From the NCBI GenBank assembly GCA_034003585.1, contig JAVEYH010000112.1, positions 1 to 11,560 on the forward strand: a stretch of 11,560 bases of DNA, read 5' to 3'. The stretch is from JAPXSY01 sp034003585 (GTDB lineage Bacteria > Verrucomicrobiota > Kiritimatiellia > RFP12 > UBA1067). This document shows, in pieces, positions 1-7,300 of the stretch (positions are counted from its first letter, which is position 1; each line of letters begins with the position of its first letter). A model generated the notes under the pieces. It was not told the origin of the DNA and did no database searches. It saw only the letters and a program-made list of their open reading frames with translations. The position numbers and the translations under genes are program-made.

Positions 1-41
1 CGGAAACGTCACATTTTCAATTTTCTTTTGGAAAGAGGAGG

Positions 42-68
42 GTTATAAGGGCTTATCTCCTTTATAAC
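42..68. promoter_or_regulatory. Hairpin/palindrome just upstream of the tRNA gene
   Basis: Bases 42-51 pair with 59-68 (ten pairs, one of them G-U) around a seven-base loop, ending 11 bases before the tRNA. The right arm contains TATAAC (63-68), which sits where a -10 box for the tRNA would be expected (start near 75), but I see no convincing -35 box 16-18 bases upstream. It could be a DNA operator over the tRNA promoter, or the remains of an upstream transcript end; there is no T-tract after it, which argues against a classic terminator. Confidence 0.4.
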
Positions 69-79
69 AGACCTGTTCC

Positions 80-155
80 GCCAGCATAGCTCAGTTGGTA
101 GAGCACTTGATTTGTAATCATGAGGTCATCGGTTCGAACCCGATTGCTGGCTCCA
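80..155 (+). tRNA. tRNA-Thr (anticodon UGU)
   Basis: Full cloverleaf can be drawn: acceptor stem 80-86 with 145-151, discriminator U152 and encoded CCA 153-155; D stem 89-92 with 101-104 and GG at 97-98; anticodon stem 106-110 with 118-122; anticodon TGT at 113-115, reading ACA (threonine) and, by wobble, other ACN codons; T stem 128-132 with 140-144 closing the loop TTCGAAC. The variable loop is five bases (123-127). One oddity: bases 107 and 121 (standard positions 28 and 42) form a U-U mismatch inside the anticodon stem. All invariant bases (U8, A14, G18G19, U33, T-loop) are present, so the gene looks functional. It stands alone, with its own terminator a few bases downstream. Confidence 0.97.
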
Positions 156-164
156 CTCAAAACT

Positions 165-195
165 CCTTGAAATATGCGTTTTTAAAGGGTTTTTT
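165..195 (+). terminator. Intrinsic terminator after tRNA-Thr
   Basis: CCTTGAAA (165-172) pairs with TTTAAAGG (181-188) apart from one central G/A mismatch, with an eight-base loop, followed by G and six T (190-195). It begins nine bases after the CCA end of the tRNA, which implies the tRNA is a single-gene transcription unit. Confidence 0.7.
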
Positions 196-268
196 AAGAT
201 ATTTGTATTGCATCAGGTTTTTACGACGATTTTCGTTTCCCCCTGTTTCTCACTGTTTCAACCGCAAA

Positions 269-289
269 TTTGGTAACAGTTTGGTAACA
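269..289. repeat. Tandem direct repeat of TTTGGTAACA (two copies)
   Basis: TTTGGTAACA occurs at 269-278 and again at 280-289, an 11-base period, close to one turn of the helix. Two identical 10-mers in phase suggest paired protein-binding sites. The position about 115 bases past the tRNA 3' end is where arm-type integrase sites can lie, but nothing in the window encodes an integrase, so the role is unknown. Confidence 0.6.
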
Positions 290-341
290 CCCCCCCTAAA
301 TGTAAACTTTCCCCTACCGAAATTCTACAACACAAAAGCCT

Positions 342-380
342 AAAAAAGACCGCCGGGGCAGATAGGCACACTCCCGGCGG
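342..380 (-). terminator. Intrinsic terminator on the minus strand
   Basis: CCCGGCGG at 373-380 and CCGCCGGG at 350-357 are perfect complements (eight GC-rich pairs, 15-base loop). Read on the minus strand the stem is followed by TC and a run of six T (complement of A342-347). On the plus strand the downstream bases are A-rich, so the orientation is minus. It would end a minus-strand gene coming from the right, where the IS now sits. Confidence 0.75.
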
Positions 381-388
381 CACAAAAA

Positions 389-449
389 TTAAATCACCGA
401 CGTTTTGTTTTGCTTCTGACGGAACTGGACAAACGCCTGACATCGGCTA
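389..449 (-). pseudogene. Possible 3' end of a minus-strand gene cut by the IS
   Basis: If the IS and one TA copy are removed, the minus strand reads openly from base 1631 through the junction. One frame stops at TAA 391-389 (tail ending QNKTSVI), the other at TGA 396-394 (tail ending RSKTKRR). Either stop lies 8-15 bases before the stem of the minus-strand terminator, the usual gene-end layout. Only about 26 codons survive and both frames are open, so neither frame nor product can be decided; the rest of the gene would lie in or beyond gap 1. Confidence 0.27.
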
Positions 450-476
450 GTGTGCTATCATTGAAACGAATTTACA
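450..476 (+). repeat. IS630 left terminal inverted repeat
   Basis: Matches the reverse complement of 1585-1611 at 20 of 27 positions, including the first seven and the last five. It is preceded directly by the TA target copy at 448-449. Confidence 0.85.
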
Positions 477-506
477 ATACGACGAAATTTTGCCATCCTT
501 ACGCGC

Positions 507-1589
507 ATGGGAAGACCAGTAATGCAAATTATGTTGGATGACGAGGTGCGCGCCGAGTTGATTCGCCGGGAGCGAGCGAGCAGCACGTCGAAGCGCGACA
601 GCCTGCGGGCCTCGATTGTGTTGCGCAAGGCGGCGGGTGCGCGACAAGCGGACATCGCTGCGGAGTTGAACGTAAGCCGGGTGGCGGTCACGAAGTGGAC
701 GAGCCGTTTCGCGCAACGCGGTCTGGCGGGCCTGTGCGATCAGGCGGGCCGGGGACGTAAGCCCTCGCTTCCGGTGGAGAAGGTTGAGGCTGTGATCACA
801 CGGGTTGCGCAACCGCCGCCGGGCCGGGTTCGCTGGTCCGTGCGCTCGATGGCGCGGGCGGTGGGCGTGTCGCGTCACGCCGTGCATGAGATTTGGCGGC
901 GCAACGAGCTGAAGCCGCACCTCATCAAGACATTCAAGCTGTCGAAAGACCCTCTGTTTGAGGCCAAGTCCTGGGACGTCATCGGCCTGTATCTGGACCC
1001 GCCGGAGCACGCGCTGGTCCTGTGCTGCGACGAGAAGAGTCAATGCCAGGCGCTGGAGCGTTCGCAACCCGGACTGCCCTTGGGCGTCGGCCACATCCGC
1101 ACGCAGACCCACGATTACATCCGGCACGGCACAATCACACTGTTCGCGGCACTCAACTACCTGGACGGGAAGATCATCTCCCGCACGGAAGAGCAGCACA
1201 CGCACGTTCATTGGCTGCGGTTTCTCAAGCAGATCGACCGCCAAACGCCAGATGGCCTCGAACTGCACCTGATCGCAGACAACTACGGAACCCACAAACA
1301 CGAGCGGGTCCGTGCCTGGCTGGCGAAACACCCCCGTTTTCACATGCACTTCACTCCGACCGGGAGTTCCTGGCTGAATCTGGTCGAGCGCTTTTTCCGC
1401 GATCTGTCGCAGGATGCCATCCGCGACGGCAGCTTCGCGCACGTGCGTGATCTCGCTGCGGCCATCGAGGCCTATTTGGCGCAGCACAATCTTGCGCCGC
1501 GCCCATACAGGTGGCACAAGGATGGCCACGTCATCCTTGAACGAATCCGACGCGCCAAGGAGGCCGCAGCGAAAGCTGGAGTTGTGTAA
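507..1589 (+). CDS. IS630-family transposase
   Basis: The 360-residue protein catalyses cut-and-paste transposition of its own element. The N-terminal third carries two helix-turn-helix regions (about residues 30-65, with QADIAAELNVSRVAVTKW; about 110-140, with SMARAVGVSRHAVHEIW) for end binding. The RNase-H-like DDE core follows: D175 in CCDEKSQCQAL, D258 in IADNYGTHKH and E294 in NLVERFFRD. The 35-residue spacing between the last two makes it DD35E, within the family range. I chose ATG 507 because the MGRP opening is common in the family; ATG 522, with GGAAG seven bases upstream, is the alternative. The stop codon (1587-1589) lies inside the right inverted repeat, as is frequent in compact elements. 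Length and motifs are complete, so the enzyme is probably active. Long antisense frames over this gene are composition artefacts. Confidence 0.95.
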   Translation: MGRPVMQIMLDDEVRAELIRRERASSTSKRDSLRASIVLRKAAGARQADIAAELNVSRVAVTKWTSRFAQRGLAGLCDQAGRGRKPSLPVEKVEAVITRVAQPPPGRVRWSVRSMARAVGVSRHAVHEIWRRNELKPHLIKTFKLSKDPLFEAKSWDVIGLYLDPPEHALVLCCDEKSQCQALERSQPGLPLGVGHIRTQTHDYIRHGTITLFAALNYLDGKIISRTEEQHTHVHWLRFLKQIDRQTPDGLELHLIADNYGTHKHERVRAWLAKHPRFHMHFTPTGSSWLNLVERFFRDLSQDAIRDGSFAHVRDLAAAIEAYLAQHNLAPRPYRWHKDGHVILERIRRAKEAAAKAGVV

Positions 1590-1611
1590 GTGCATTTAAG
1601 GGACAGCACAC
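1585..1611 (-). repeat. IS630 right terminal inverted repeat
   Basis: Inverted partner of 450-476. It overlaps the last codons and stop of the transposase gene and is followed by the second TA copy at 1612-1613. Confidence 0.85.
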
Positions 1612-1631
1612 TAGCATACCTCGCACTGGCG

Positions 1632-1731
1632 NNNNNNNNNNNNNNNNNNNNNNNNNNNNNNNNNNNNNNNNNNNNNNNNNNNNNNNNNNNNNNNNNNNNN
1701 NNNNNNNNNNNNNNNNNNNNNNNNNNNNNNN
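1632..1731. other. Assembly gap (100 N)
   Basis: Exactly 100 N, the conventional length for a scaffold gap of unknown size. It lies 18 bases beyond the right end of the IS, so the join between the tRNA/IS contig and the panB contig may be wrong or may hide whole genes, including the body of the gene interrupted by the IS. Confidence 0.98.
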
Positions 1732-2069
1732 TGTTGACAACCCCTGAACAGCGTCCGCGTTCATGCGAAGCCGTCACAAATCCCCCCACAAACCCGGAAG
1801 CACCAAAAAACACCACCACAAATGAGATTATTGCCGACGCATCGGAAATTATATCCGACCTTCGTCATCACACTTATTCGTGTATGTGAACGTGTACCGC
1901 TTTCGCTGTGAATGGGTACGGGCTTCTGTCATTCGGCACGTGCCTCGTCGGTGAAAGGGGATTACGGAACCTGGAACCCGAAGCCGCAACGGTTCGTGAA
2001 AACGGGGATACGCCCTGTTTTGTCAGCGACCCCAACACGGAGATTGCCCTGTCCGCCTGTTATGGTAAA
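1732..2069. other. Upstream region of panB
   Basis: No convincing gene. The frame of panB stays open upstream to a GTG at 1908, but the 54 extra residues resemble nothing in PanB and precede the usual N-terminus. A perfect 10-base palindrome, GGCACGTGCC, lies at 1935-1944, and a stable hairpin lies at 1999-2021. A TTGACA at 1734-1739 has no good -10 partner at 16-18 bases. Promoters in this group of bacteria are not known well enough for me to place one. Confidence 0.5.
1999..2021 (+). promoter_or_regulatory. Leader hairpin before panB
   Basis: AAAACGGGG (1999-2007) pairs with CCCTGTTTT (2013-2021) over nine pairs including one G-U, with a five-base loop. It ends 48 bases before the chosen panB start. 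With an A-tract before and T-tract in the descending arm it resembles a weak bidirectional intrinsic terminator: it may end an upstream transcript, attenuate the panB operon, or only stabilise the mRNA 5' end. No riboswitch fold was recognised. Confidence 0.45.
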
Positions 2070-2897
2070 ATGCGCTTCATGAAAACATGGAATGCGGCCT
2101 CCGTCACCGCCACCAAGGGTGTGACCCGGCTGGCCTGTGTCACGGCATACGACTATGCCAGCGCGCGTCTTGCCGATGCCGCCGGCCTCCCTCTGCTGCT
2201 GGTCGGCGACTCGCTGGGCATGACGGTCCTCGGGTACGATTCCACCCTGCCCGTCACCTTGGATCAGATGCTCCATCACACCGCGGCCGTGGCGCGGGCC
2301 GCGCGCGACGCGATGGTGGTGGCGGACATGCCTTTCCTCTCCTATCAGGTATGCGAGGCCGAGGCGATCCGCAATGCCGGCCGTTTTCTGCAGGAGGCCG
2401 GCGCGGACGCCGTCAAACTCGAGGGCGGCGCGTTCCGCGCCGGGCTGGTCGGTGCGCTGACGCGGAACGGGATCCCCGTGCTCGGGCACATCGGTCTCAC
2501 CCCGCAGTCGGTCAACCAGCTCGGCGGCTACAAAGTCCAGGGCAAGTCGCGTGAGGCGGGCGAGCGGCTGGTGGCGGACGCCCGGGCCCTGGCGGAGGCG
2601 GGCGCCTTCGCCATCGTGCTCGAGTGCACCCCGCCCGACATCGCGGCCACCATCACCGCGTCCGTTCCCGTTCCCGTCATCGGGGTCGGGGCGGGACCGG
2701 TCTGCGACGGGCAGATGCTGGTGATGCACGACCTGCTCGGCCTGTCCGAAGGCCGGCCGCCCCGGTTCGTCAAGGCCTACGCCGCTTTGGCGGAGACCAT
2801 GAGCCTGGCTTTCCGCACTTACGCCGAGGAGGTCCGTGACGGGGTCTTTCCGGCGCGCGAACACTGTTACGCGCCCCGGACGCCCGGACCGGCCTGA
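2070..2897 (+). CDS. panB: 3-methyl-2-oxobutanoate hydroxymethyltransferase (ketopantoate hydroxymethyltransferase)
   Basis: PanB transfers a hydroxymethyl group from 5,10-methylene-tetrahydrofolate to 2-oxoisovalerate, giving ketopantoate, the first committed step towards pantothenate and CoA in the cytosol. The 275-residue product is near the E. coli length (264) and matches it throughout. Metal ligands are present: D47 in GDSLGM, D86 in ADMPF and E118 in KLEGG. The catalytic base is E185 in VLECTPP. Other signatures are GHIGLTPQSVNQLGGYKVQG and VIGVGAG. The start is uncertain: ATG 2070 and ATG 2079 are both possible, each with a poor ribosome site, giving 275 or 272 residues. The gene is first of a tight three-gene run: the next ATG is 17 bases past its stop (a GTG is five bases past). 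No panC or panD is nearby, so its partner here is the PPTase-bearing gene rather than the rest of the pantothenate pathway. Confidence 0.96.
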   Translation: MRFMKTWNAASVTATKGVTRLACVTAYDYASARLADAAGLPLLLVGDSLGMTVLGYDSTLPVTLDQMLHHTAAVARAARDAMVVADMPFLSYQVCEAEAIRNAGRFLQEAGADAVKLEGGAFRAGLVGALTRNGIPVLGHIGLTPQSVNQLGGYKVQGKSREAGERLVADARALAEAGAFAIVLECTPPDIAATITASVPVPVIGVGAGPVCDGQMLVMHDLLGLSEGRPPRFVKAYAALAETMSLAFRTYAEEVRDGVFPAREHCYAPRTPGPA

Positions 2898-2914
2898 CCG
2901 CCGTGCCCTTGCCT

Positions 2915-4333
2915 ATGTCCCCATCCCGCACATCACGCGAAGATATCGTCATCACCGGCATGGCGTGCCGGTTCGCCGACTCGCCGTCACTTGCCGCGTT
3001 CTGGCGCAACCTGCTCCAGCGCCAGTCGCTGCTGACCCCCCTGCCCGTCCCGTCCCTCACCGAACCCGTGCCGCCCCGCCACCCTCTGTTTGACCGTCCC
3101 TACCCCGCACTCTGCGGCCAATTGGGTGACCTGTATGCCTGCACGGCAGCGGACCAGTACTTTCCCCGCAAAATGAACGCGGGCGAGAATCAGGACGTGT
3201 TTTTCACCGTCCAGCTCGCGATCGACGCTCTGCGCGACAGCGGCAGCACCCTCAACAATCTGCCCACAGACCGGGTCTCGCTGCACCTCGGGTACGCCCC
3301 GCCCTTCAATGCCGCCTCCGTCAACTGGCTGCAGCACACCTTCTTCATCGACCAGACCCTCGGGATCGTGCAGAATTTCTTCCCGGGCGTCGGTACGGAA
3401 CAGATCGAGGAAGTGCGCAAACAGTTGACCGCCTCGCTGCCCGAACCCAACCCCCACGCCTTTCTTTCGGCCCTCGGCTGCGTCATCGCCTCCTGGACCG
3501 CCCACTGCCTCGGATTCGCCGGTCCGGCCTTTCTGGTGGATGCGGGCGCCGTTTCGGGTCACCAGACCTTACAGGGCGCCATGGACGACCTGCTCGCGCG
3601 GCGTTCGGACATCGCGCTCGCGGGTGCCGTGCAGCCGCCGTTCAGCGACGCCGCGCTTCAGGGGTTCGCGGGCGCGATCCCGTTCTCCCGCGGCAAAACG
3701 CTCCAACCGTTCAGCCGCGAAGCCGACGGCACCCTGCCCGGCGAGGGCGGCGCGATGTTTGTCCTCAAGCGCCTCAAGGACGCCCTGCGCCAGAATGACC
3801 GCATCTACGCCATCATCCGTTCCACCGGAATCGCGGCCGCCGCCATGGACCAGCACCATCGCGTCCCCACGCCGGAACGGCTCACGCGCGCCATCAGCCG
3901 CGCCCTGCATGCCGCGGACATCACTCCGGAATCGGTCCAACTGATCGAAGCCCACGGCTCCGCGATCCCGCACTCGGACCAGACTGAACTCAAGGTGCTG
4001 CACGACCTTTACGGCGAGCGGCGGCGCGGACAGGCCCTGACCGGCGTGGGGTCCGTCAAAGGCAACATCGGGCACACCTTGTGGGCCTCCGGCGCGGCGG
4101 GCATCCTCAAGACCGCCCTGTCCATCGCGCACCGCACCCTGGCGCCGACCGTGCCCGTCGACAAACCCCACCTCCTCCTCGCGTCCGCCAAATCCCCCCT
4201 CTATCTGCTGTCCGACGCGCGCCCGTGGCTGCGGGGCAACCGCAAGAACCCGCGCCGCGCCTGCGTCTCGGCGGTCGACTTCACCGGCACGTGCGCGGCC
4301 GCGATCCTCGAAGAGTACCCGGAGGCCCCATGA
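2915..4333 (+). CDS. Ketosynthase-like protein lacking the catalytic Cys (PKS/Pfa-type)
   Basis: A 472-residue single-domain protein of the beta-ketoacyl synthase (thiolase) fold, close to the KS of iterative type I PKS and secondary lipid synthases. It opens with EDIVITGMACRF, the usual KS start. The nucleophile motif, normally D-A/T-A-C-S-S-S, reads DAGAVSG (209-215), so the acyl-accepting Cys is Ala212. The other active-site residues remain: H347 in EAHGSAIPHSD, K382 and H387 in GSVKGNIGH. It therefore cannot form an acyl-enzyme by the usual route. It may act like a chain-length factor/KS partner or as a malonyl decarboxylase (compare KSQ domains, which carry Gln). No AT, ACP or linker is attached. 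Start: ATG 2915 is preferred; GTG 2903 would add four residues. Neither has a clear Shine-Dalgarno site, suggesting coupling to panB. Its stop overlaps the next start (ATGA, 4330-4333). Confidence 0.9.
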   Translation: MSPSRTSREDIVITGMACRFADSPSLAAFWRNLLQRQSLLTPLPVPSLTEPVPPRHPLFDRPYPALCGQLGDLYACTAADQYFPRKMNAGENQDVFFTVQLAIDALRDSGSTLNNLPTDRVSLHLGYAPPFNAASVNWLQHTFFIDQTLGIVQNFFPGVGTEQIEEVRKQLTASLPEPNPHAFLSALGCVIASWTAHCLGFAGPAFLVDAGAVSGHQTLQGAMDDLLARRSDIALAGAVQPPFSDAALQGFAGAIPFSRGKTLQPFSREADGTLPGEGGAMFVLKRLKDALRQNDRIYAIIRSTGIAAAAMDQHHRVPTPERLTRAISRALHAADITPESVQLIEAHGSAIPHSDQTELKVLHDLYGERRRGQALTGVGSVKGNIGHTLWASGAAGILKTALSIAHRTLAPTVPVDKPHLLLASAKSPLYLLSDARPWLRGNRKNPRRACVSAVDFTGTCAAAILEEYPEAP

Positions 4334-7300
4334 GCAGCGCCCCTCACCTGCACGACGCCTTCGACAGCGAACTGATTCTGATCGGCGCGCCCAACGACGA
4401 CGAGCTCGCGCCGACCGTCCGGCATGTGCTCGAGTTTCTGGAGCACGCACCGGACGTGCCGCTGCAGGATGTCGCCTACACCTGCGCCGGTTCGGCCCGC
4501 CACATGCCCTCCATTCTGGCGGTGGTCGCCTCCGCCGTGCCCGATCTGCGCGACCGCCTCGCCCTGGCCCTGCGGAAACTGGAGGAGCGCGCCAGCCGGA
4601 TCCGCGACAAGAGCGGCACCTATTTCTTCCGCGAACGTCTGCGCCCCAGCGGCCGGATCGCCTTTCTTTTTCCCGGCGCGGTCTCGTTCTATCCGGACAT
4701 GCTGCGCGATCTCTGCCTCGCGTTCGACGCCTGCCGGAATGCCTTTGACGAGCTGCAGGAGGCCCTGCAGACCCAAGATCCCGAACGCATCACCCCCGCC
4801 GACTACCTGTTCCCGCCAACGGCCTGTTACCGGAACGACACCGGCGTCTTCCAGACCAACGGATTCTCGGAGTCCTTCATCGCCGCGCACGCCGCGAACA
4901 CCGCCTTTTACCGTCTCATCGATAGCATGGGCGTCTCGCCCGACGGCCTGGCGGGGTTCAGCGGCGGCGATTTCGCGGCCCTGGATGTGGCCGGCGTCTA
5001 CGGCAACCTCTCGCGCAACAAGCGCATCGTCTTCCTTCGGGAAGGGTACCAGATGCTGAACCGGCTGGCGGAGCGCGAAGATCTGCCGGCCTGCATCATG
5101 CTCTCTGTGTTGGACGCCTCGCGCGAGCGGATTGACGAACTGATCGCCGCACACCCCGGCCGGATGGCGCTGGCCTGCTTCCACAGCCCGCGCCAGCAGA
5201 CCGTGGCCCTCTCGCCCGAAATCCTCAAAGAGGTCACCGCCGCGCTGCACGAGTCAGGCGCGAAGACCATGCCCATCCCGATGAACCGGCCGTTCAACAC
5301 GCCGTGGTGCTCCAAAGTCCTCCCGCCCATCAAACAGTTCCTCTCGCATTGGGTGCGGCACACGCCGCGCATCCCGGTTTATTCGTGCGCCACCGCCGAG
5401 CGTCTGCCCGCCCAACCGCGGGGCATCCTGAAACTCACCGCCGATCAGTGGACCTCCCCGATCCTGTTTGACGACACCATCCGGCAGATGTATCAGGACG
5501 GGTTCCGCCTGTTCATCGAACTCGGCGCGCGCGGGAACATGACCACCGCCGTCGACGAGACGCTGAAGAACCTTCCCCATCAGGCCGTCGCCGTCAACCG
5601 CATCCACCGTTCGGGGCTGGCCCAGCTTCACCACGCCCTCGGGCAACTCGCCGCCCAAGGGGTTCAGCTCGACCTCACCGTGCTTCACCGCCACCGCCGG
5701 CGGCACCGGCTGGATTTCGACAGGCCACTCGCCCTCACCGTCACCACCGAGCACGCGATGCGTCTCTCCGCGCAGTTGCCGCGCCTGACCGTTTTCGCCC
5801 CGCGCGGCGACCTTCTCACCACAGCCGCCCCCCCGGCCGGCACCGCGCGCAGACCCCGCGCGCCGCGCGAAACCGGACGTCATCTCGATTTCGGTGCCGA
5901 CTTCCCGATGCTGACCAATGCCGAGATCCTCGACGAGCAGGCGGGCACCCTCGAACTGGCGAAAGTCCTGACCCTCGACGACTATCCGTTCCTGCGGGAT
6001 TATGCGCTCGGCACCTCGCAACTCTCCTACGCGAACCCGGATCTGAAGGGACTCACCCTGCTGTCCATGATCTCGGGCCTGGAGATGATGACCGAAGCCG
6101 CGCGCAAACTCGTGCCGCGCCGGCGCGTCGCGCAGATCGATAATTTGCGCGCGACGCGCTGGGTCGGCTTCGAGCGCGGCGCCGTCCGGATCATTCTCCG
6201 CGCCGAGCGGATCGCCTGGCCCGACCCGCAGTTTGCCGCCGTCCGGGTCCAGTTGCGCGACGACGCGCCCAACAGCGCCTTCACCTGGCCGATCATCGAG
6301 GCGACCGTGCTGCTGACCGCCGCAGTCGCGGTCATGCCGCCCATCCAACCCCCGCCCCTCACCCGGCCGCGCCCGGTGAACTGGTCCGGTCACGACATCT
6401 ACCCCGACCGCCTCTTCCACGGTGAAGGGTTGCGCATCATCCGCCACGTCGACCTCTGGAGCGAGGAAGGCATTGATTTCGAGATCGAGGTGCCGGAACG
6501 CAGCCAGGCGGTGCGCGCCACCCGCATCCCGCTCTTCTCCGTCTGGCCCATGCTGCTGGACGGAATCGTCTCGAGCTTCTCGCTCTGGCGCTCGCACGAA
6601 AAATTCGCCGGCGCGATCTCGCTGCCGTTCCGCGCCCGCCGTATCCTCTTCCATGCCCCCGGTTTCACGGAGGGCGCGCGCCTGCGCGGGTACCTGCGGC
6701 TGATTTCGGTCACCCCGCGCTCGCATGTGGCGGACATTCAGATCTCCGACGGCAACGGCAACCTGCTGATCCATTTCCGCGGCTGGGAGGAGTTGTGCGA
6801 GCGGGTCCCGCCCGAGTACCAGCAGTTCATCCTGCGCCCCTCGGAACAGTTCCTCACGCGGCCGCTGCCGTTGGACCTGCTGGGCAATCCGGCCACGCCG
6901 GTCGCCGGGGCGGTCGTGACCGAAATCCCCTTCAGCCTGTTCGAGCACAACCAGGAACTCTGGCTCAAAACCCTGGCGTATGTGCTGCTGGCGCCCACGG
7001 AACGCGAGGAGTGGCTGGAAATGCAGGGCGCCACCAGCAGGCGGGTCGAGTGGCTCTTCGGCCGCGCCGCCGCCAAAGAGTCGGCGCGCCGCTTCCTGCG
7101 GCAATTTCACCAGGCGCGCTGGACCGCGGCGGACATCCCGATTTGGGCCGACGACTCCGGCAAGCCGCACCCGCTCGGCCCTTGGCGCGAGCATACGGCC
7201 GCCACCCTCGACCTCTCCATCGCCCACACCTCCAAACTCATTGTGGCGGCCGTGGCCGCCAACGCGCGGCTGGGCATCGACATTGAGGCCCTCGGACGGG

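Larger units (their letters stand above)
156..449. other. AT-rich spacer between the tRNA and the IS element
   Basis: No credible gene is seen here. It holds the tRNA terminator, a tandem 10-mer repeat (269-289), a minus-strand terminator (342-380) and a short stretch that is open on the minus strand up to the IS junction. Open frames over this stretch run through the tRNA or the terminator hairpin and look like chance. Composition is visibly more AT-rich than the rest of the window. A tRNA 3' end followed by an AT-rich spacer and an insertion sequence is a common layout at integration hot spots, but no integrase gene is visible. Confidence 0.6.
450..1611 (+). mobile_element. Complete IS630-family insertion sequence
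   Basis: The element is 1162 bp, with one transposase gene and imperfect terminal inverted repeats (450-476 and 1585-1611, 20 of 27 matching, the outermost seven GTGTGCT identical). It is bordered by TA at 448-449 and TA at 1612-1613, the two-base target duplication typical of the IS630/Tc1-mariner superfamily. The outer flanks (GC before, GC after) make the original target GCTAGC. Nothing is broken, which suggests a recent and potentially active copy. The right end is only 18 bases from an assembly gap, typical where a multi-copy element breaks an assembly. Confidence 0.92.

Noticed and set aside
95..343. An 82-residue plus-strand frame
   Set aside because: Starts within the tRNA and runs through its terminator; no ribosome site or protein signature.
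258..443. A 61-residue minus-strand frame
   Set aside because: It runs through the minus-strand terminator hairpin, has no ribosome site, and its frame has a TAG at the IS junction.
447..1595. A 382-residue minus-strand frame opposite the transposase
   Set aside because: Antisense to a gene with clear DDE motifs; GC-rich third positions keep the reverse frame open.
1734..1762. TTGACA as a -35 box for panB
   Set aside because: No acceptable -10 hexamer at 16-18 bases, and it sits three bases from the contig edge.
1908..2069. Upstream extension of panB to a GTG start
   Set aside because: The 54 added residues lie before the normal PanB N-terminus and do not resemble the family; ATG 2070/2079 gives the usual length.
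1962..2864. A 300-residue minus-strand frame opposite panB
   Set aside because: Shadow of panB with no recognisable domain.
4081..4329. Upstream extension of the AT/DH/PPTase frame
   Set aside because: It overlaps the conserved C-terminal part of the KS gene in another frame; ATG 4330 has GGAGG and a stop-start overlap.
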